Source of the DNA: Shinella sp. SUS2
GTDB lineage: Bacteria; Pseudomonadota; Alphaproteobacteria; Rhizobiales; Rhizobiaceae
Reading direction: 5' to 3'
DNA length: 64,000 nt
Assembly (NCBI RefSeq): GCF_001262505.1
Contig: NZ_KQ410732.1
Span: 477,498 to 541,497 of the forward strand
The notes below the pieces were generated by a model. The model was not told where the DNA came from. It saw only the letters and a list, made by a program, of their open reading frames with translations, and did not search any database. The stretch's first letter is position 1. Each line of letters starts with the position of its first letter. Below, in pieces: positions 24,351-33,718 of this stretch. The position numbers and the translations under genes are program-made.

Positions 24351-25790
24351 TCAGTCCGCCTTCAGTGATTTGTAGGCGGCAAGCGTCCGTTCGCGGGCGC
24401 GGCCATGATCGACGATGGGCTTCGGATAGGTCTCGCCGAGATCGATGCCGGCCGCTTTCAGCGCGGCCTCGGGCGCGGCAAAGGGCTTGTGGATCCAGGC
24501 CGCGTCCAGGGTCTCCAGTTCCGGCACGAAACGGCGCACGTATGTGCCGTCAGGATCGAACTTTTCGCCCTGCAGGATGGGGTTGAAGATGCGGAAGAAG
24601 GGCGAAGCATCGGCGCCCGAGCCGGCCACCCATTGCCAGTTCGCCGCATTCGACGCCGCGTCGGCATCGACAAGCGTATCGCGGAACCATTTTTCGCCGC
24701 GTCGCCAGTCGATCATCAGGTGCTTGATCAGGAAGGAGGCTGTGATCATGCGCACGCGATTGTGCATCCAGCCGTGCCGCCAGAGTTGGCGCATGCCGGC
24801 ATCGACGATCGGATAACCCGTGAGGCCGCGTGTCCAGAGCATGAAGGCCTCTTCGCGTTCCTGCCAGGGGAAGGCGTCGAACTTATCGTTCCAGTTCTTT
24901 TCCGGGAGTGCGGGGAAGTGGAAGTGCAGGTGGTAGCAGAACTCCCGCCAGGCCAGTTCCTTGCGGAAGTGGACGAGATCGCCCGTCGGTGCGTCGAGGC
25001 CGCGGGTTGCGTGCCAGATGCGGGCCGGGGAGATCTCGCCGAGCGCCAGATAGGGCGAGAGCATGGAGGTGGCGTCGAGCGCAGGGCGGTCGCGGTCGGC
25101 GCCATAGCCATCGATCGCACCGTCCACGAAAGTTTCGAGGTGCGCGCGCGCGGCTGCTTCGCCGGGTGTCCAGATTTCCCGGAACGGTGTGGCCCAATCG
25201 GGTTTTTCCGGTGTGAGATGCCAATCGTCCAGACGCTCTGATGCGACGGCTTCGGGAAGAGCGATCAAGCCGGCCGGAGGCTCGATCGGTTCATGCGGTT
25301 CGCCGGACCTCTCGAGAGCCTTCCAGAAGGGTGTGTAGACCCGGAAAGGCTTCTTTTCTCCGGTCAGGAGGCGGGTCGGATCGTGCAGAAGCTGGCCGGC
25401 GAAACTCGTGGCCGTAAGGCCGCGCGCCTTCAACGCGGCCTTAATCGCGCGGTCGATCGTCATGCCCGGCGGATCGTGTCGGCGATTCCATTGGATCGTG
25501 TCGGCGCCGGTCTCGGCAATCAGCGTATCGAGGACCACGTCGGCCGGTCCGCTGCGCAGGGTGAGCGGCGCACCAAGATCGGCCAGCCTGCCGGCAAGTG
25601 CGGCGAGGGAATGGTGCAGCCACCAGCGTTGGGCGGCGCCCAGCGGACCGGTTCCGACCTCGGCGGGCTCCAGGATATAGAGCGGCAGGATGGGGCGTCC
25701 GGTTTGCGCCGCGGCGGAAAGTGCCGCATTGTCGTCGATGCGCAGATCCTTGCGGAACCAGACGATGACCGGGGCTTGCTTCGTTGCCAT
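24351..25790 (-). CDS. phrB: Deoxyribodipyrimidine photolyase (DNA photolyase)
   Basis: A 479-residue cryptochrome/photolyase protein. The N-terminal Rossmann-like antenna domain starts VIVWFRKDLRIDDNAAL. The FAD-binding C-terminal domain contains PFRVYTPFWKALE, LAWREFCYHLHFHFP, GLTGYPIVDAGMRQLWRHGW and HNRVRMITASFLIKHLMIDW. It uses blue light to split cyclobutane pyrimidine dimers. Length and motifs fit the class I CPD photolyases of alphaproteobacteria. It lies seven bases upstream of the DUF454 gene stop in the leftward direction, so it may be co-transcribed behind that gene. Confidence 0.95.
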   Translation of the reverse strand: MATKQAPVIVWFRKDLRIDDNAALSAAAQTGRPILPLYILEPAEVGTGPLGAAQRWWLHHSLAALAGRLADLGAPLTLRSGPADVVLDTLIAETGADTIQWNRRHDPPGMTIDRAIKAALKARGLTATSFAGQLLHDPTRLLTGEKKPFRVYTPFWKALERSGEPHEPIEPPAGLIALPEAVASERLDDWHLTPEKPDWATPFREIWTPGEAAARAHLETFVDGAIDGYGADRDRPALDATSMLSPYLALGEISPARIWHATRGLDAPTGDLVHFRKELAWREFCYHLHFHFPALPEKNWNDKFDAFPWQEREEAFMLWTRGLTGYPIVDAGMRQLWRHGWMHNRVRMITASFLIKHLMIDWRRGEKWFRDTLVDADAASNAANWQWVAGSGADASPFFRIFNPILQGEKFDPDGTYVRRFVPELETLDAAWIHKPFAAPEAALKAAGIDLGETYPKPIVDHGRARERTLAAYKSLKAD

Positions 25791-25797
25791 CGGAGCC

Positions 25798-26163
25798 TCA
25801 CGTCTTTTTTGGCAGGGGGCGTGTCAGGATGAAAAGGGCGCTTGCCGACAGCACGAGGCCCATGATGGCGGCGAGGAGAAGCGACGGCGCGGTGCGGTAG
25901 TAGAAAAAGCCGTAGCTTGCGATGATGAGACAGATGGCAATCGTCTTGGCGCGCGCCGAGATCGCTCCCTCGCGCCGCCAGTTCGCCAGCGGCGGCCCGA
26001 GGGTGCGGTGATTCAGCAGCCACTGCTCGAGACGCGGCGAGGAGCGGGAAAAACACCAGACCGCGACAAGCAGGAACGGCGTCGTCGGCAAAAGTGGCAG
26101 GAAGACGCCGACGATGCCGATCGCCGTCATCAGCATACCTGCCGCCATGTAGATCGATCGCAC
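25798..26163 (-). CDS. DUF454 (YbaN-like) inner-membrane protein
   Basis: About 121 residues with an N-terminal hydrophobic segment (MAAGMLMTAIGIVGVFLPLL), then PTTPFLLVAVWCFSRSSPR, the DUF454 signature also seen in E. coli YbaN. Two more helices follow. The GTG at 26163 is preceded by GCGAGGATACCC and gives the normal family length; a longer open frame upstream lacks membrane-protein character. No function is established for the family. It lies directly upstream of the photolyase gene on the same strand. Confidence 0.8.
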   Translation of the reverse strand: MRSIYMAAGMLMTAIGIVGVFLPLLPTTPFLLVAVWCFSRSSPRLEQWLLNHRTLGPPLANWRREGAISARAKTIAICLIIASYGFFYYRTAPSLLLAAIMGLVLSASALFILTRPLPKKT

Positions 26164-26424
26164 CGGGTATCCTCGCTTCAGTCCGCGTCGCCCGTTCACA
26201 TAGAGCGTCGCGACCGCGTCTCCAAGGGCATTGATGCCGCACGAGGATGAAACGGCCGAAAGGCAGGGTATGCGAAGAAAACGCAGTGTCCTGCGGACCG
26301 GGCATAGCTTTGTTATGCCCCCTGCCGGATCAGAAGGAAGAATGGGCCGACGCGGCGAACGGAGAAAGAGCGCCGGCACGTCGCCGGCATTCCCTCAATC
26401 CGCCGCCGGATCTTGTCGCGATGA

Positions 26425-26751
26425 TCAGGCTTCCGTCCCGTTCGCCGCGGCCTTGACGGATTTTGCTTTTGCGACGGCCTTGGCAGCAATCGGCTTTTCC
26501 GCCGCGGCTTCCGCCTTCTTGCGTGGCTTGGCGGCCTCGGACTTCTTCCCTTGCGCCTTCTTGGATATCTCGATCAGCGGCTTCCGTGTGCCGTCCGGCC
26601 TGGCTTCAGGGGCAAGCGCCACGCGTTCGAATTCGTCACGCTCCTGTACCGCCTGTTCCCAATGGTCGCCATCATGGCCATGCGGCCGCCCCGCTTCTTC
26701 CCAGAGCGTATAGGCCCGCTTGCTGATCCATTCCCTTCGCGCATCCGTCAT
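26425..26751 (-). CDS. DUF2934-type small protein with lysine/alanine-rich tail
   Basis: A 108-residue protein. Its N-terminal 40 residues, ISKRAYTLWEEAGRPHGHDG then DHWEQAVQE, match the DUF2934 type found in many rhizobia. The rest is low-complexity, rich in lysine, alanine and glutamate, and resembles the basic tails of DNA-associated proteins. A GAACGGGGATTAGCG leader precedes the ATG at 26751. The open frame extends upstream, but that portion lacks conserved character. Function is unknown. Confidence 0.75.
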   Translation of the reverse strand: MTDARREWISKRAYTLWEEAGRPHGHDGDHWEQAVQERDEFERVALAPEARPDGTRKPLIEISKKAQGKKSEAAKPRKKAEAAAEKPIAAKAVAKAKSVKAAANGTEA

Positions 26752-27643
26752 CGCTAATCCCCGTTCGAGAGTGAACTGACGCCGCACCGCCGATATGTTG
26801 CCGAAAAAGGCTGACAGGATCGGGACACGGAACTCGCTGGATGACCGGAACGACATCGTCCGGCGGGTCCAGGTACCAGGTGCACCATGCGCTCCGGGCA
26901 TCGTCGCCCCACGGGAGCAGGTCTGCTTCATGCGATTCGCCCAAAAAGAATGCGCCCAAAGCGGCAGGGCATCAAGCGGACAAGGGTGCGGCAGGATGAC
27001 CGTTTTCCGACGCGAAAAGGAAAAACATGCTGCCGGTTGCGGCAAATCAGCGTAATTTTGGAAAAGTTTCATGCTGGCGGGTGGACAGCGTCAATCCAGC
27101 CAACGTATTGTCCGGATGAGAGAATATTCAACGCGGGCGACGGAATCGAGAGGCAGGACGTTTGGCAGCATCAGGGCACCAGCATCGACCTTTTCGTCGG
27201 GCTTTTTGCCTCTTCTGCACTGCGCTTACCTGTCTTTTGTTGTTGATATCCACGCTCACAACGCCTTCCGCCGTCAGTGCCAGCTCGAAGATGCTTCGTT
27301 ATGGCACGCAGAAGACTGCGGGTTACCCTTCGGCGCTTCCCGACATCGAATGCCGAAAGCGTGCCGTCGCCGGAAAGGTGACGTCGCTCGACAGCGCAGG
27401 GACCGATTTTACCTGCCTGCCGATCCGGGAAGCTTTCCGCCTGGAGGGCCTGGCCGCGGCGCTTGTCGTGGTCCTCAGGCCCGGTGCCGGCGTAGGGCGT
27501 ACGGAAATGCGCGGGGCCCGTGCCCCTCCGTTGAATTTCGCCTGACGGCTGCCCGATCGTCCCTTCGGTCGCGTGCGGTCTTCCCGATATCGCCGGCGTT
27601 CCGGCGGGAGAAGCTCTGACGTTCGAAAGCGATCGATCAAACG
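26752..27643. other. Weakly coding 0.9-kb stretch before the antiporter operon
   Basis: No confidently recognised gene lies here. On the minus strand a frame covering roughly 26755-26959 reads like protein (WCTWYLDPPDDVVPVIQRV) but lacks a good start and runs into the DUF2934 gene out of frame; it may be a decayed gene. On the plus strand a possible small exported protein is listed separately. Base composition is less biased than in flanking genes. Confidence 0.5.
27162..27545 (+). CDS. Possible small exported hypothetical protein
   Basis: A 127-codon frame starts at TTG 27162, behind AGGCAGGA. It reads as a signal-peptide-like N-terminus (arginine-rich, then LFCTALTCLLLLISTLTTPS and AVSASS) followed by about 85 residues containing two cysteines. 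Third positions are G/C-rich over most of the frame, which supports coding. I do not recognise a family. It ends about 100 bases before the antiporter operon. The unusual start codon and glycine/arginine-rich end leave real doubt. Confidence 0.35.
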   Translation: MAASGHQHRPFRRAFCLFCTALTCLLLLISTLTTPSAVSASSKMLRYGTQKTAGYPSALPDIECRKRAVAGKVTSLDSAGTDFTCLPIREAFRLEGLAAALVVVLRPGAGVGRTEMRGARAPPLNFA

Positions 27644-30562
27644 ATGACAGGTGAAATGATTCTGGTGCTGCTGCTTTGCCTTCCCTTCGCGGGAAGCCTT
27701 GCCGCGACCATTCTGCTGCGGACCGATTCAAGGGTGCTTGCCGCGCGCATGTCCGGCGCGGTGGCCTTTGTCGCCCTGGTGCTGACGGCCGCGCTTTATC
27801 CCGCGGTGCGCGATGGCGGCAAGGTCCGGCTCGATCTCGAATGGCTGCCGCAGCTTGGGCTCAACGTCACGCTGCGCATGGACGGCTTTGCCTGGCTCTT
27901 TGCGATGCTCATCACCGGCATCGGCTGTCTCGTCGTGCTCTATGCGCGTTACTACATGTCGGAAGAAGACCCGGTTCCGCGCTTCTTCTCCTTCCTGCTC
28001 GCCTTCATGGGCTCGATGCTCGGCATCGTGCTGTCGGGCAACATCATCCTGCTCTCGGTGTTCTGGGAGCTGACGAGCATCTTCTCCTTCCTGCTCATCA
28101 GCTACTGGCATCACAATGCCGCCGCCCGCGACGGCGCGCGCATGGCGCTGACGATAACGGGCATCGGCGGCTTCTGCCTGCTTGCCGGCCTGCTCGTGCT
28201 CGGCCATATCGTCGGCAGCTACGATCTCGACGTGGTGCTGTCGGCGGGCGACAAGATCAAGGCTCACCCGCTCTACCTGACGGCGCTGGTGCTCATCCTC
28301 ATCGGCGCGCTGACGAAGAGCGCGCAGGTGCCGTTCCATTTCTGGCTGCCCAATGCCATGGCGGCGCCGACACCGGTCTCGGCCTATCTGCATTCCGCCA
28401 CCATGGTGAAAGCCGGCGTCTTCCTGCTCGTGCGCCTGTGGCCTGCGCTGTCGGGCACCTATGAATGGTTCATGCTGGTCGGTATCGCCGGTATTAGCAC
28501 GCTGCTCCTCGGCGCCTATTTCGCGATGTTCCAGCAGGACCTGAAGGGCCTGCTCGCCTATTCGACGATCAGCCATCTCGGGCTCATCACCACGCTGCTC
28601 AGCCTCGGCAGCCCGCTCGCCGCCGTGGCCGCGATCTTCCACATGATGAACCACGCCACCTTCAAGGCCTCGCTCTTCATGGCCGCCGGCATCATCGACC
28701 ACGAGACCGGTACGCGTGACATGCGACGATTGAGCGGGCTCTTCAAATACCTGCCGATAACAGGCACGCTTGCCATGGTGGCAAGCGCAGCCATGGCCGG
28801 CGTACCCTTGCTCAACGGCTTCATCTCCAAGGAAATGTTCTTCGCCGAGGCGGTGGAGACGCACGCCGATTCCGTACTCGACCGCATCCTGCCCTATGTC
28901 GCGACGCTCGCCGGCGCCTTCTCGGTCGCCTATTCGATCCGCTTCATCCACATGGTCTTCTTCGGTCCCGAGCCGACGGACCTGCCCAAGTCCAAGCCGC
29001 ACGAGCCGCCGCACTGGATGCGCTTCCCCATCGAGTTCCTGGTGCTCGCCTGCCTCGTCGTCGGCATCATCCCATCGCTTTCGATCGGCCCGTTCCTGCA
29101 TTCGGCCGTCGTCTCTGTGCTGGGTACGCGCACGCCGGAATACAGCCTTGCCGTCTGGCACGGCATCAACACGCCGCTCATCATGAGCATGATCGCGCTC
29201 GTCGGCGGTGCCGCACTCTATGCGGTGCTGAAGGACTATCTCGCGCGGTGCGACGACGGCCCGCCGCTCTTCCGTCATCTCGGCGGCCAGCGCATCTTCG
29301 AGCGCGTGCTCGTCACCGTGTCGTGGAAATGGGCGCGCTGGCTCGAAAGCCACCTCGGCACCCGCAATCTCCAGCCGCAACTGCGCCTCATCGCGGCGGC
29401 AGGCTTGCTGGCGGGCGTCGTCCCGCTCTATATGGCGGGTTTCGCGCCGACGCCGCTGGTCTTCGGCGACATCGATCCCATCTTCGCCGCCATCTGGAGT
29501 ATCGGCGCCTTCTGCGCATTGGGGGCGGCCTATCAGGCGAAGTACCATCGTCTGGCCGCGCTCGTCCTGCTCGGTGGCGCGGGCATCACGACCTGCATCA
29601 CCTTCGTCTGGCTTTCCGCGCCGGATCTCGCCATCACGCAGCTCGTCGTGGAAATCGTCACGACCGTCCTCCTGCTGCTTGGCCTGCGCTGGCTGCCCAA
29701 GCGTTCGGAGAAGGTCGACAATTCCGTCACGCTCTCCGCTCGCAGCCGCCGCTTCCGCGACTTCCTGCTCGCGATCTCCTGCGGCTTCGGCATGTTCGTC
29801 TTCTCCTATGCGATCATGAAGCAGCCGGTGCCGGACGCCATTGCCAGCTACTTCCTCGAAAAGGCCTATACGGAAGGGGGCGGGCGCAATGTCGTCAACG
29901 TCATCCTCGTCGATTTCCGCGGCTTCGACACGATGGGCGAGATCGTGGTCCTGGCCATCGTGGCGCTCACGGTCTTCGCGCTGCTGCGCCGTTTCCGCCC
30001 GGCGGCCGACAGCATCGAGAAGCCGGAACAGCAGCGCATCCAGAACGCCTATGACGATGAGCGCCCAGAGCGTTCGGCCGGCGATACGGTGCGCGACTAT
30101 CTGCTGGTGCCATCGGTCATCATGCAGTGGATGTTCCCGGTCATCATCACCTTCTCGATCTATCTCCTCTTGCGCGGGCACGACCTGCCGGGCGGGGGCT
30201 TTGCCGGCGGCATCACCATGGCGATCGCCTTCCTGCTGCAATATCTCGGCGGTGGCGTGCGCTGGTCGGAGGATCGGCTGCGTATCCTGCCGCTGCGCTG
30301 GATGGGCGTCGGCCTGTTGCTGGCCGCATTGACGGGTATGGGCGCCTGGGTGCTCGGTTATCCGTTCCTCACGAGCCATTCGCAGTATGTCGAGATACCC
30401 TTCATCGGCAAGGTGCCGGCGGCAACGGCGCTGTTCTTCGATCTCGGGGTCTTCTCGCTCGTCGTCGGCGCGACGGTGCTGATCCTCATCGCGCTTGCGC
30501 ACCAGTCCATACGCATGCATCGGGTTCGCAGTCTCGACGCTCCCAAGGCGGAGGAAGCTTGA
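27644..30562 (+). CDS. mnhA: Fused Mrp/Pha antiporter subunit A-B (PhaAB/MnhAB-like)
   Basis: A 972-residue membrane protein. The first ~750 residues are a MrpA/NuoL-like antiporter subunit with many helices and motifs such as SAYLHSATMVKAGVFLLVRL, AYSTISHLGLITTLLSLG and MNHATFKASLFMAAGIIDHE, which hold conserved charged residues of the proton path. The C-terminal part, from about 820 (YLLLRGHDLPGGGFAGGITM), matches MrpB. This A-B fusion is the mark of group 2 Mrp operons such as S. meliloti pha, a K+(or Na+)/H+ antiporter for alkali and salt adaptation. ATG 27644 has a possible alternative at 27656. The stop overlaps the C gene start. Confidence 0.93.
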   Translation: MTGEMILVLLLCLPFAGSLAATILLRTDSRVLAARMSGAVAFVALVLTAALYPAVRDGGKVRLDLEWLPQLGLNVTLRMDGFAWLFAMLITGIGCLVVLYARYYMSEEDPVPRFFSFLLAFMGSMLGIVLSGNIILLSVFWELTSIFSFLLISYWHHNAAARDGARMALTITGIGGFCLLAGLLVLGHIVGSYDLDVVLSAGDKIKAHPLYLTALVLILIGALTKSAQVPFHFWLPNAMAAPTPVSAYLHSATMVKAGVFLLVRLWPALSGTYEWFMLVGIAGISTLLLGAYFAMFQQDLKGLLAYSTISHLGLITTLLSLGSPLAAVAAIFHMMNHATFKASLFMAAGIIDHETGTRDMRRLSGLFKYLPITGTLAMVASAAMAGVPLLNGFISKEMFFAEAVETHADSVLDRILPYVATLAGAFSVAYSIRFIHMVFFGPEPTDLPKSKPHEPPHWMRFPIEFLVLACLVVGIIPSLSIGPFLHSAVVSVLGTRTPEYSLAVWHGINTPLIMSMIALVGGAALYAVLKDYLARCDDGPPLFRHLGGQRIFERVLVTVSWKWARWLESHLGTRNLQPQLRLIAAAGLLAGVVPLYMAGFAPTPLVFGDIDPIFAAIWSIGAFCALGAAYQAKYHRLAALVLLGGAGITTCITFVWLSAPDLAITQLVVEIVTTVLLLLGLRWLPKRSEKVDNSVTLSARSRRFRDFLLAISCGFGMFVFSYAIMKQPVPDAIASYFLEKAYTEGGGRNVVNVILVDFRGFDTMGEIVVLAIVALTVFALLRRFRPAADSIEKPEQQRIQNAYDDERPERSAGDTVRDYLLVPSVIMQWMFPVIITFSIYLLLRGHDLPGGGFAGGITMAIAFLLQYLGGGVRWSEDRLRILPLRWMGVGLLLAALTGMGAWVLGYPFLTSHSQYVEIPFIGKVPAATALFFDLGVFSLVVGATVLILIALAHQSIRMHRVRSLDAPKAEEA

Positions 30563-30900
30563 TGGAACTCGTTCTTTCGATCGGTATCGGCATCATGACG
30601 GGCTCGGGCGTCTGGCTCATCCTGCGTCCACGCACCTATCAGGTCATCATCGGCCTCTCGCTGCTGTCCTATGCGGTGAATCTCTTCATCTTCGCGGTCG
30701 GTGGGGTGAAATCCAACGCCGCGCCGCTGCTGGTTGAGGGCGTTGACATCGGTGCTGTGACCGATCCGGTGCCGCATGCCCTGGTGCTCACCGCCATCGT
30801 CATCGGCTTTGCCACGACGGCGCTCTTCCTCGTGGTGCTGCTCGCGGCCCGTGGCCTGACCGGCACGGACCATGTCGACGGCAGGGAGCAGCCGAAATGA
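30562..30900 (+). CDS. mnhC: Mrp/Pha antiporter subunit C
   Basis: A 112-residue NuoK-like subunit with three hydrophobic helices. It includes TGSGVWLILRPRTYQVIIGL and DPVPHALVLTAIVIGFATTA, the latter the most conserved MrpC/NuoK-like segment. The ATG shares one base with the TGA of the fused A-B gene, and GGAGGAAG precedes it. The stop overlaps the subunit D start (ATGA). Confidence 0.94.
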   Translation: MELVLSIGIGIMTGSGVWLILRPRTYQVIIGLSLLSYAVNLFIFAVGGVKSNAAPLLVEGVDIGAVTDPVPHALVLTAIVIGFATTALFLVVLLAARGLTGTDHVDGREQPK

Positions 30901-32534
30901 GCGGCTGGCAGCAACACCTCATCATCGCGCCCATCGTCATCCCGCTTGTCGCAGGCGCGCTTCTCCTGTTCTTCGACGAGCGTGAGCGCGTCGTAAAGGC
31001 GATGATCAGCGTGATGTCGTGCCTGGCACTGGCTGCCGTCGCCATCAGCCTGTTCCGTCTTGCGAGCAATGGCTCGGACGGTTTCGAGGGTGTCTATCTG
31101 CTCGGCAACTGGCCGGCGCCGTTCGGCATCGTGCTGGTCGTCGACCGGCTCTCGGCGCTGATGCTCGTCCTTGCCTCGATCCTCGCGATCCCGACGCTGG
31201 TCTTCGCGCTTGCCCGCTGGCACACCGCCGGCGCGCATTTCCACTCGCTGTTCCAGTTCCTGCTGATGGGCCTCAACGGGGCCTTCCTGACGGGTGACCT
31301 CTTCAATCTCTTCGTCTTCTTCGAGGTGATGCTCGCCGCCTCCTACGGTCTCCTGATGCACGGCTCCGGCTCGATGCGTGTCAAGGCGGGCCTCCATTAC
31401 ATCGCTGTCAACCTTGCCGCCGCGCTCTGCTTCCTGATCGGGGTCAGCGCCATCTACGGCTCGGCAGGCACGCTCAACATGGCGGACCTCGCCGTGCGCA
31501 TCGGCGAGATCGAGGGTGAGCGGCGCATGCTGCTGGAGGCGGGTGCGGGCATTCTCGGCATCGTCTTCCTCATCAAGGCCGGCATGTGGCCGCTGAACTT
31601 CTGGCTGCCGGGTGCCTACAGCGCCGCGACGGCGCCGGTCGCCGGCATCTTCGCCATCATGAGCAAGGTGGGCATTTACGTCATCCTGCGCCTCTCGCTG
31701 CTCGTCTTCGGGCAGGGCGATTCGGCGGGGCTCGGCCTCAACGTGTTGCTCTACGGCGGCATGGCGACCATCGCCTTCGGCACGATCGGGGTTCTCGCCT
31801 CGCAGGCGCTTGGACGGCTTGCGAGCTATTCCGTGCTCGTATCCTCCGGCACCCTGCTCGCCGTACTCGGTTTGAACAACGGCACGGTGACGTCGGGCGC
31901 GCTGTTCTACATGGTCAGTTCCACGCTGACGATCGCCGCCTTCTTCATGCTGATCGAACTCGTCGAACGCGGGCAGGATGCGGGCGCTTCGGTTCTCGCC
32001 GTCACCATGGAGGCCTATGGCGATGCGGACGAGGAGGATGAGGAGGTCGAGGTCGGCGTCACCATGCCCGGCACGATCGCCGTGCTCGGCATCTGCTTTG
32101 CCGCCTGCGGCATCCTCTTGTCAGGCCTGCCGCCGCTCTCCGGCTTCGTCGCGAAATTCGCCATGCTGTCGGGCATGATCGGCACGAGCGCCAATGGCGC
32201 GGCGCCCATCGCGGCCTCCGTCTGGTGGATCGTCGGCCTGCTCATCTTGTCGGGACTGGCGGCGCTGATCTCGATGACCCGCGCCGGCATCCGCACCTTC
32301 TGGGCCTCGATGGAGGGCACCGTGCCGCGGGTGCTCGTCATGGAAATGGCCCCGGTCATGCTTCTGATCGCGCTGACGCTGGCGCTCACCATCAAGGCCG
32401 GGCCGGCGATGGGCTACATGGAAGAGACGATCCGCAACCTTCAGCAGCCGGCCTCCTACATCGACGCCGTGATCAACGCGCGCCGCGCCGGGGTCGCCGA
32501 GCCAAGCGGGCCGGATGGCGGGGGAGGGATCTGA
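30897..32534 (+). CDS. mnhD: Mrp/Pha antiporter subunit D
   Basis: A 545-residue NuoM/NuoN-like membrane subunit. It has about 14 helices and the MrpD motifs LTGDLFNLFVFFEVMLAASY and AGMWPLNFWLPGAYSAATAP with an intramembrane lysine. An acidic loop (DADEEDEEVEVG, near residue 380) is inserted late in the protein. It is homologous to subunit A and contributes the second proposed ion path. It overlaps subunit C by four bases and ends one base before subunit E. Confidence 0.94.
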   Translation: MSGWQQHLIIAPIVIPLVAGALLLFFDERERVVKAMISVMSCLALAAVAISLFRLASNGSDGFEGVYLLGNWPAPFGIVLVVDRLSALMLVLASILAIPTLVFALARWHTAGAHFHSLFQFLLMGLNGAFLTGDLFNLFVFFEVMLAASYGLLMHGSGSMRVKAGLHYIAVNLAAALCFLIGVSAIYGSAGTLNMADLAVRIGEIEGERRMLLEAGAGILGIVFLIKAGMWPLNFWLPGAYSAATAPVAGIFAIMSKVGIYVILRLSLLVFGQGDSAGLGLNVLLYGGMATIAFGTIGVLASQALGRLASYSVLVSSGTLLAVLGLNNGTVTSGALFYMVSSTLTIAAFFMLIELVERGQDAGASVLAVTMEAYGDADEEDEEVEVGVTMPGTIAVLGICFAACGILLSGLPPLSGFVAKFAMLSGMIGTSANGAAPIAASVWWIVGLLILSGLAALISMTRAGIRTFWASMEGTVPRVLVMEMAPVMLLIALTLALTIKAGPAMGYMEETIRNLQQPASYIDAVINARRAGVAEPSGPDGGGGI

Positions 32535-32535
32535 A

Positions 32536-33012
32536 ATGCTGCCCTATCCGCTGCTCAGCGCCTCGCTCGTCATCATGTGGCTTGCCCTCAACGGCTTCAC
32601 GCTCGGCCATCTCATCCTTGGCTGCATCGTGTCGGTCTTCGCCTCCTGGGGCATGGCGGCCCTGCGCCCGGTGAAGCCACGCCTGCCGAAATGGTATCTG
32701 CTGCCCAAGCTCGTCGGCATCGTACTCTACGACATCCTGCGCTCGAACCTTGCCGTTGCCTCCATCCTTCTCACCGGTGGCCGGCGCAAGCACAAGGCCG
32801 GCTTCATCACCGTGCCCGTCGCGCTGGAAAACCCGACGGCGCTCGCCGTGCTGGCTGTCGTCATCACGAGCACGCCGGGCACGGCCTGGCTCGAGTACAA
32901 TTCGCTCAGCAAGACGGTGCTGATCCATGTCCTTGACCTCGTCGACGAGGCGGAGTGGCAGGCGCTGATCAAGAACCGCTACGAGGCGCTGCTGATGGAG
33001 ATCTTCGAATGA
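32536..33012 (+). CDS. mnhE: Mrp/Pha antiporter subunit E
   Basis: A 158-residue MrpE protein with two N-terminal hydrophobic segments and a soluble tail. The segments LPKLVGIVLYDILRSNLAVA and VVITSTPGTAWLEYNSLSK are typical of the family. The ATG at 32536 follows the D stop by one base. MrpE supports assembly and full activity of the antiporter complex. It overlaps subunit F by four bases. Confidence 0.93.
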   Translation: MLPYPLLSASLVIMWLALNGFTLGHLILGCIVSVFASWGMAALRPVKPRLPKWYLLPKLVGIVLYDILRSNLAVASILLTGGRRKHKAGFITVPVALENPTALAVLAVVITSTPGTAWLEYNSLSKTVLIHVLDLVDEAEWQALIKNRYEALLMEIFE

Positions 33013-33290
33013 GCCACACGATTCTCATCTGGTCCGTCACCATCGCGCAGGTGTTCCTCGCCATCGCCATGGCGCTTGCGGCCTTCCGCATGTTCCGCGG
33101 CCCCCGCGCGCAGGACCGTGTCCTGGCGCTCGACACGCTCTACCTCAACTCCATGCTGCTCCTGATGGTCTTCGGCATCCGTACCGGCAAGGATATCTAT
33201 TTCGAGGCTTCGCTCGTCATCGGCATGCTCGGTTTCGTCGCGACGGTTGCGCTCGCCAAGTTCCTCATGCGCGGGGAGGTGATCGAATGA
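33009..33290 (+). CDS. mnhF: Mrp/Pha antiporter subunit F
   Basis: A 93-residue three-helix membrane protein. RMFRGPRAQDRVLALDTLYL near residues 25-45 is the MrpF hallmark, with the conserved aspartate in a predicted helix. It overlaps genes E and G by four bases at each end, so all subunits are translationally coupled. Confidence 0.93.
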   Translation: MSHTILIWSVTIAQVFLAIAMALAAFRMFRGPRAQDRVLALDTLYLNSMLLLMVFGIRTGKDIYFEASLVIGMLGFVATVALAKFLMRGEVIE

Positions 33291-33682
33291 CGGACATCGA
33301 GTTCGCAGGCGACCTGCCGGCCTGGGCGGCGCTTGCCGTTTCCTTCTTCCTGGTGGTCGGCGCCGGCCTGACGCTGATCGGCACGATCGGCTTCGTCCGC
33401 CTGCCGACCTTCTACGAGCGCATCCATGCGCCGACGCTCGGTTCGAGCTGGGGTACTGGCGGCATCGTCATGGCCTCGATGATCTTTTTCACCGTGCTCG
33501 CCACCCGTCCTGTCGTGCATGAGATCCTGATCGGTATCTTCATCACTGTGACGACGCCCGTCACGCTCATGCTGCTTGCCCGCGCCACGTTGCACCGCGA
33601 TCGGGCGGAGGGCAATCCGGATGTGCCAGCCGAAGCCCCGGTCGAGCGGGAGCCCGAGGGCCAGCCCATCGCGGGCGAATAG
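33287..33682 (+). CDS. mnhG: Mrp/Pha antiporter subunit G
   Basis: A 131-residue MrpG protein with three helices. FLVVGAGLTLIGTIGFVRLP and the following TFYERIHAPTLGSSWGTGG are family signatures. A non-conserved acidic/proline-rich tail of about 25 residues follows the last helix. It is the last gene of the antiporter operon, with a strong terminator about 40 bases downstream. Confidence 0.93.
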   Translation: MTDIEFAGDLPAWAALAVSFFLVVGAGLTLIGTIGFVRLPTFYERIHAPTLGSSWGTGGIVMASMIFFTVLATRPVVHEILIGIFITVTTPVTLMLLARATLHRDRAEGNPDVPAEAPVEREPEGQPIAGE

Positions 33683-33718
33683 CCGCCCGTCGCACGCTAC
33701 ATTATCGACAGTCCCATG

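Noticed and set aside
26755..26959. Protein-like minus-strand frame (WCTWYLDPPDDVV region)
   Set aside because: No credible start and ribosome site, and it runs out of frame into the DUF2934 gene. Kept only as a possible gene remnant.
27728..30520. A 930-codon open frame on the minus strand opposite the fused antiporter subunit A-B gene
   Set aside because: Its sequence is low-complexity, rich in Asp, Glu, His, Arg and Gln, as expected from the antisense of a GC-rich membrane protein gene. The plus-strand frame has clear MrpA and MrpB motifs.
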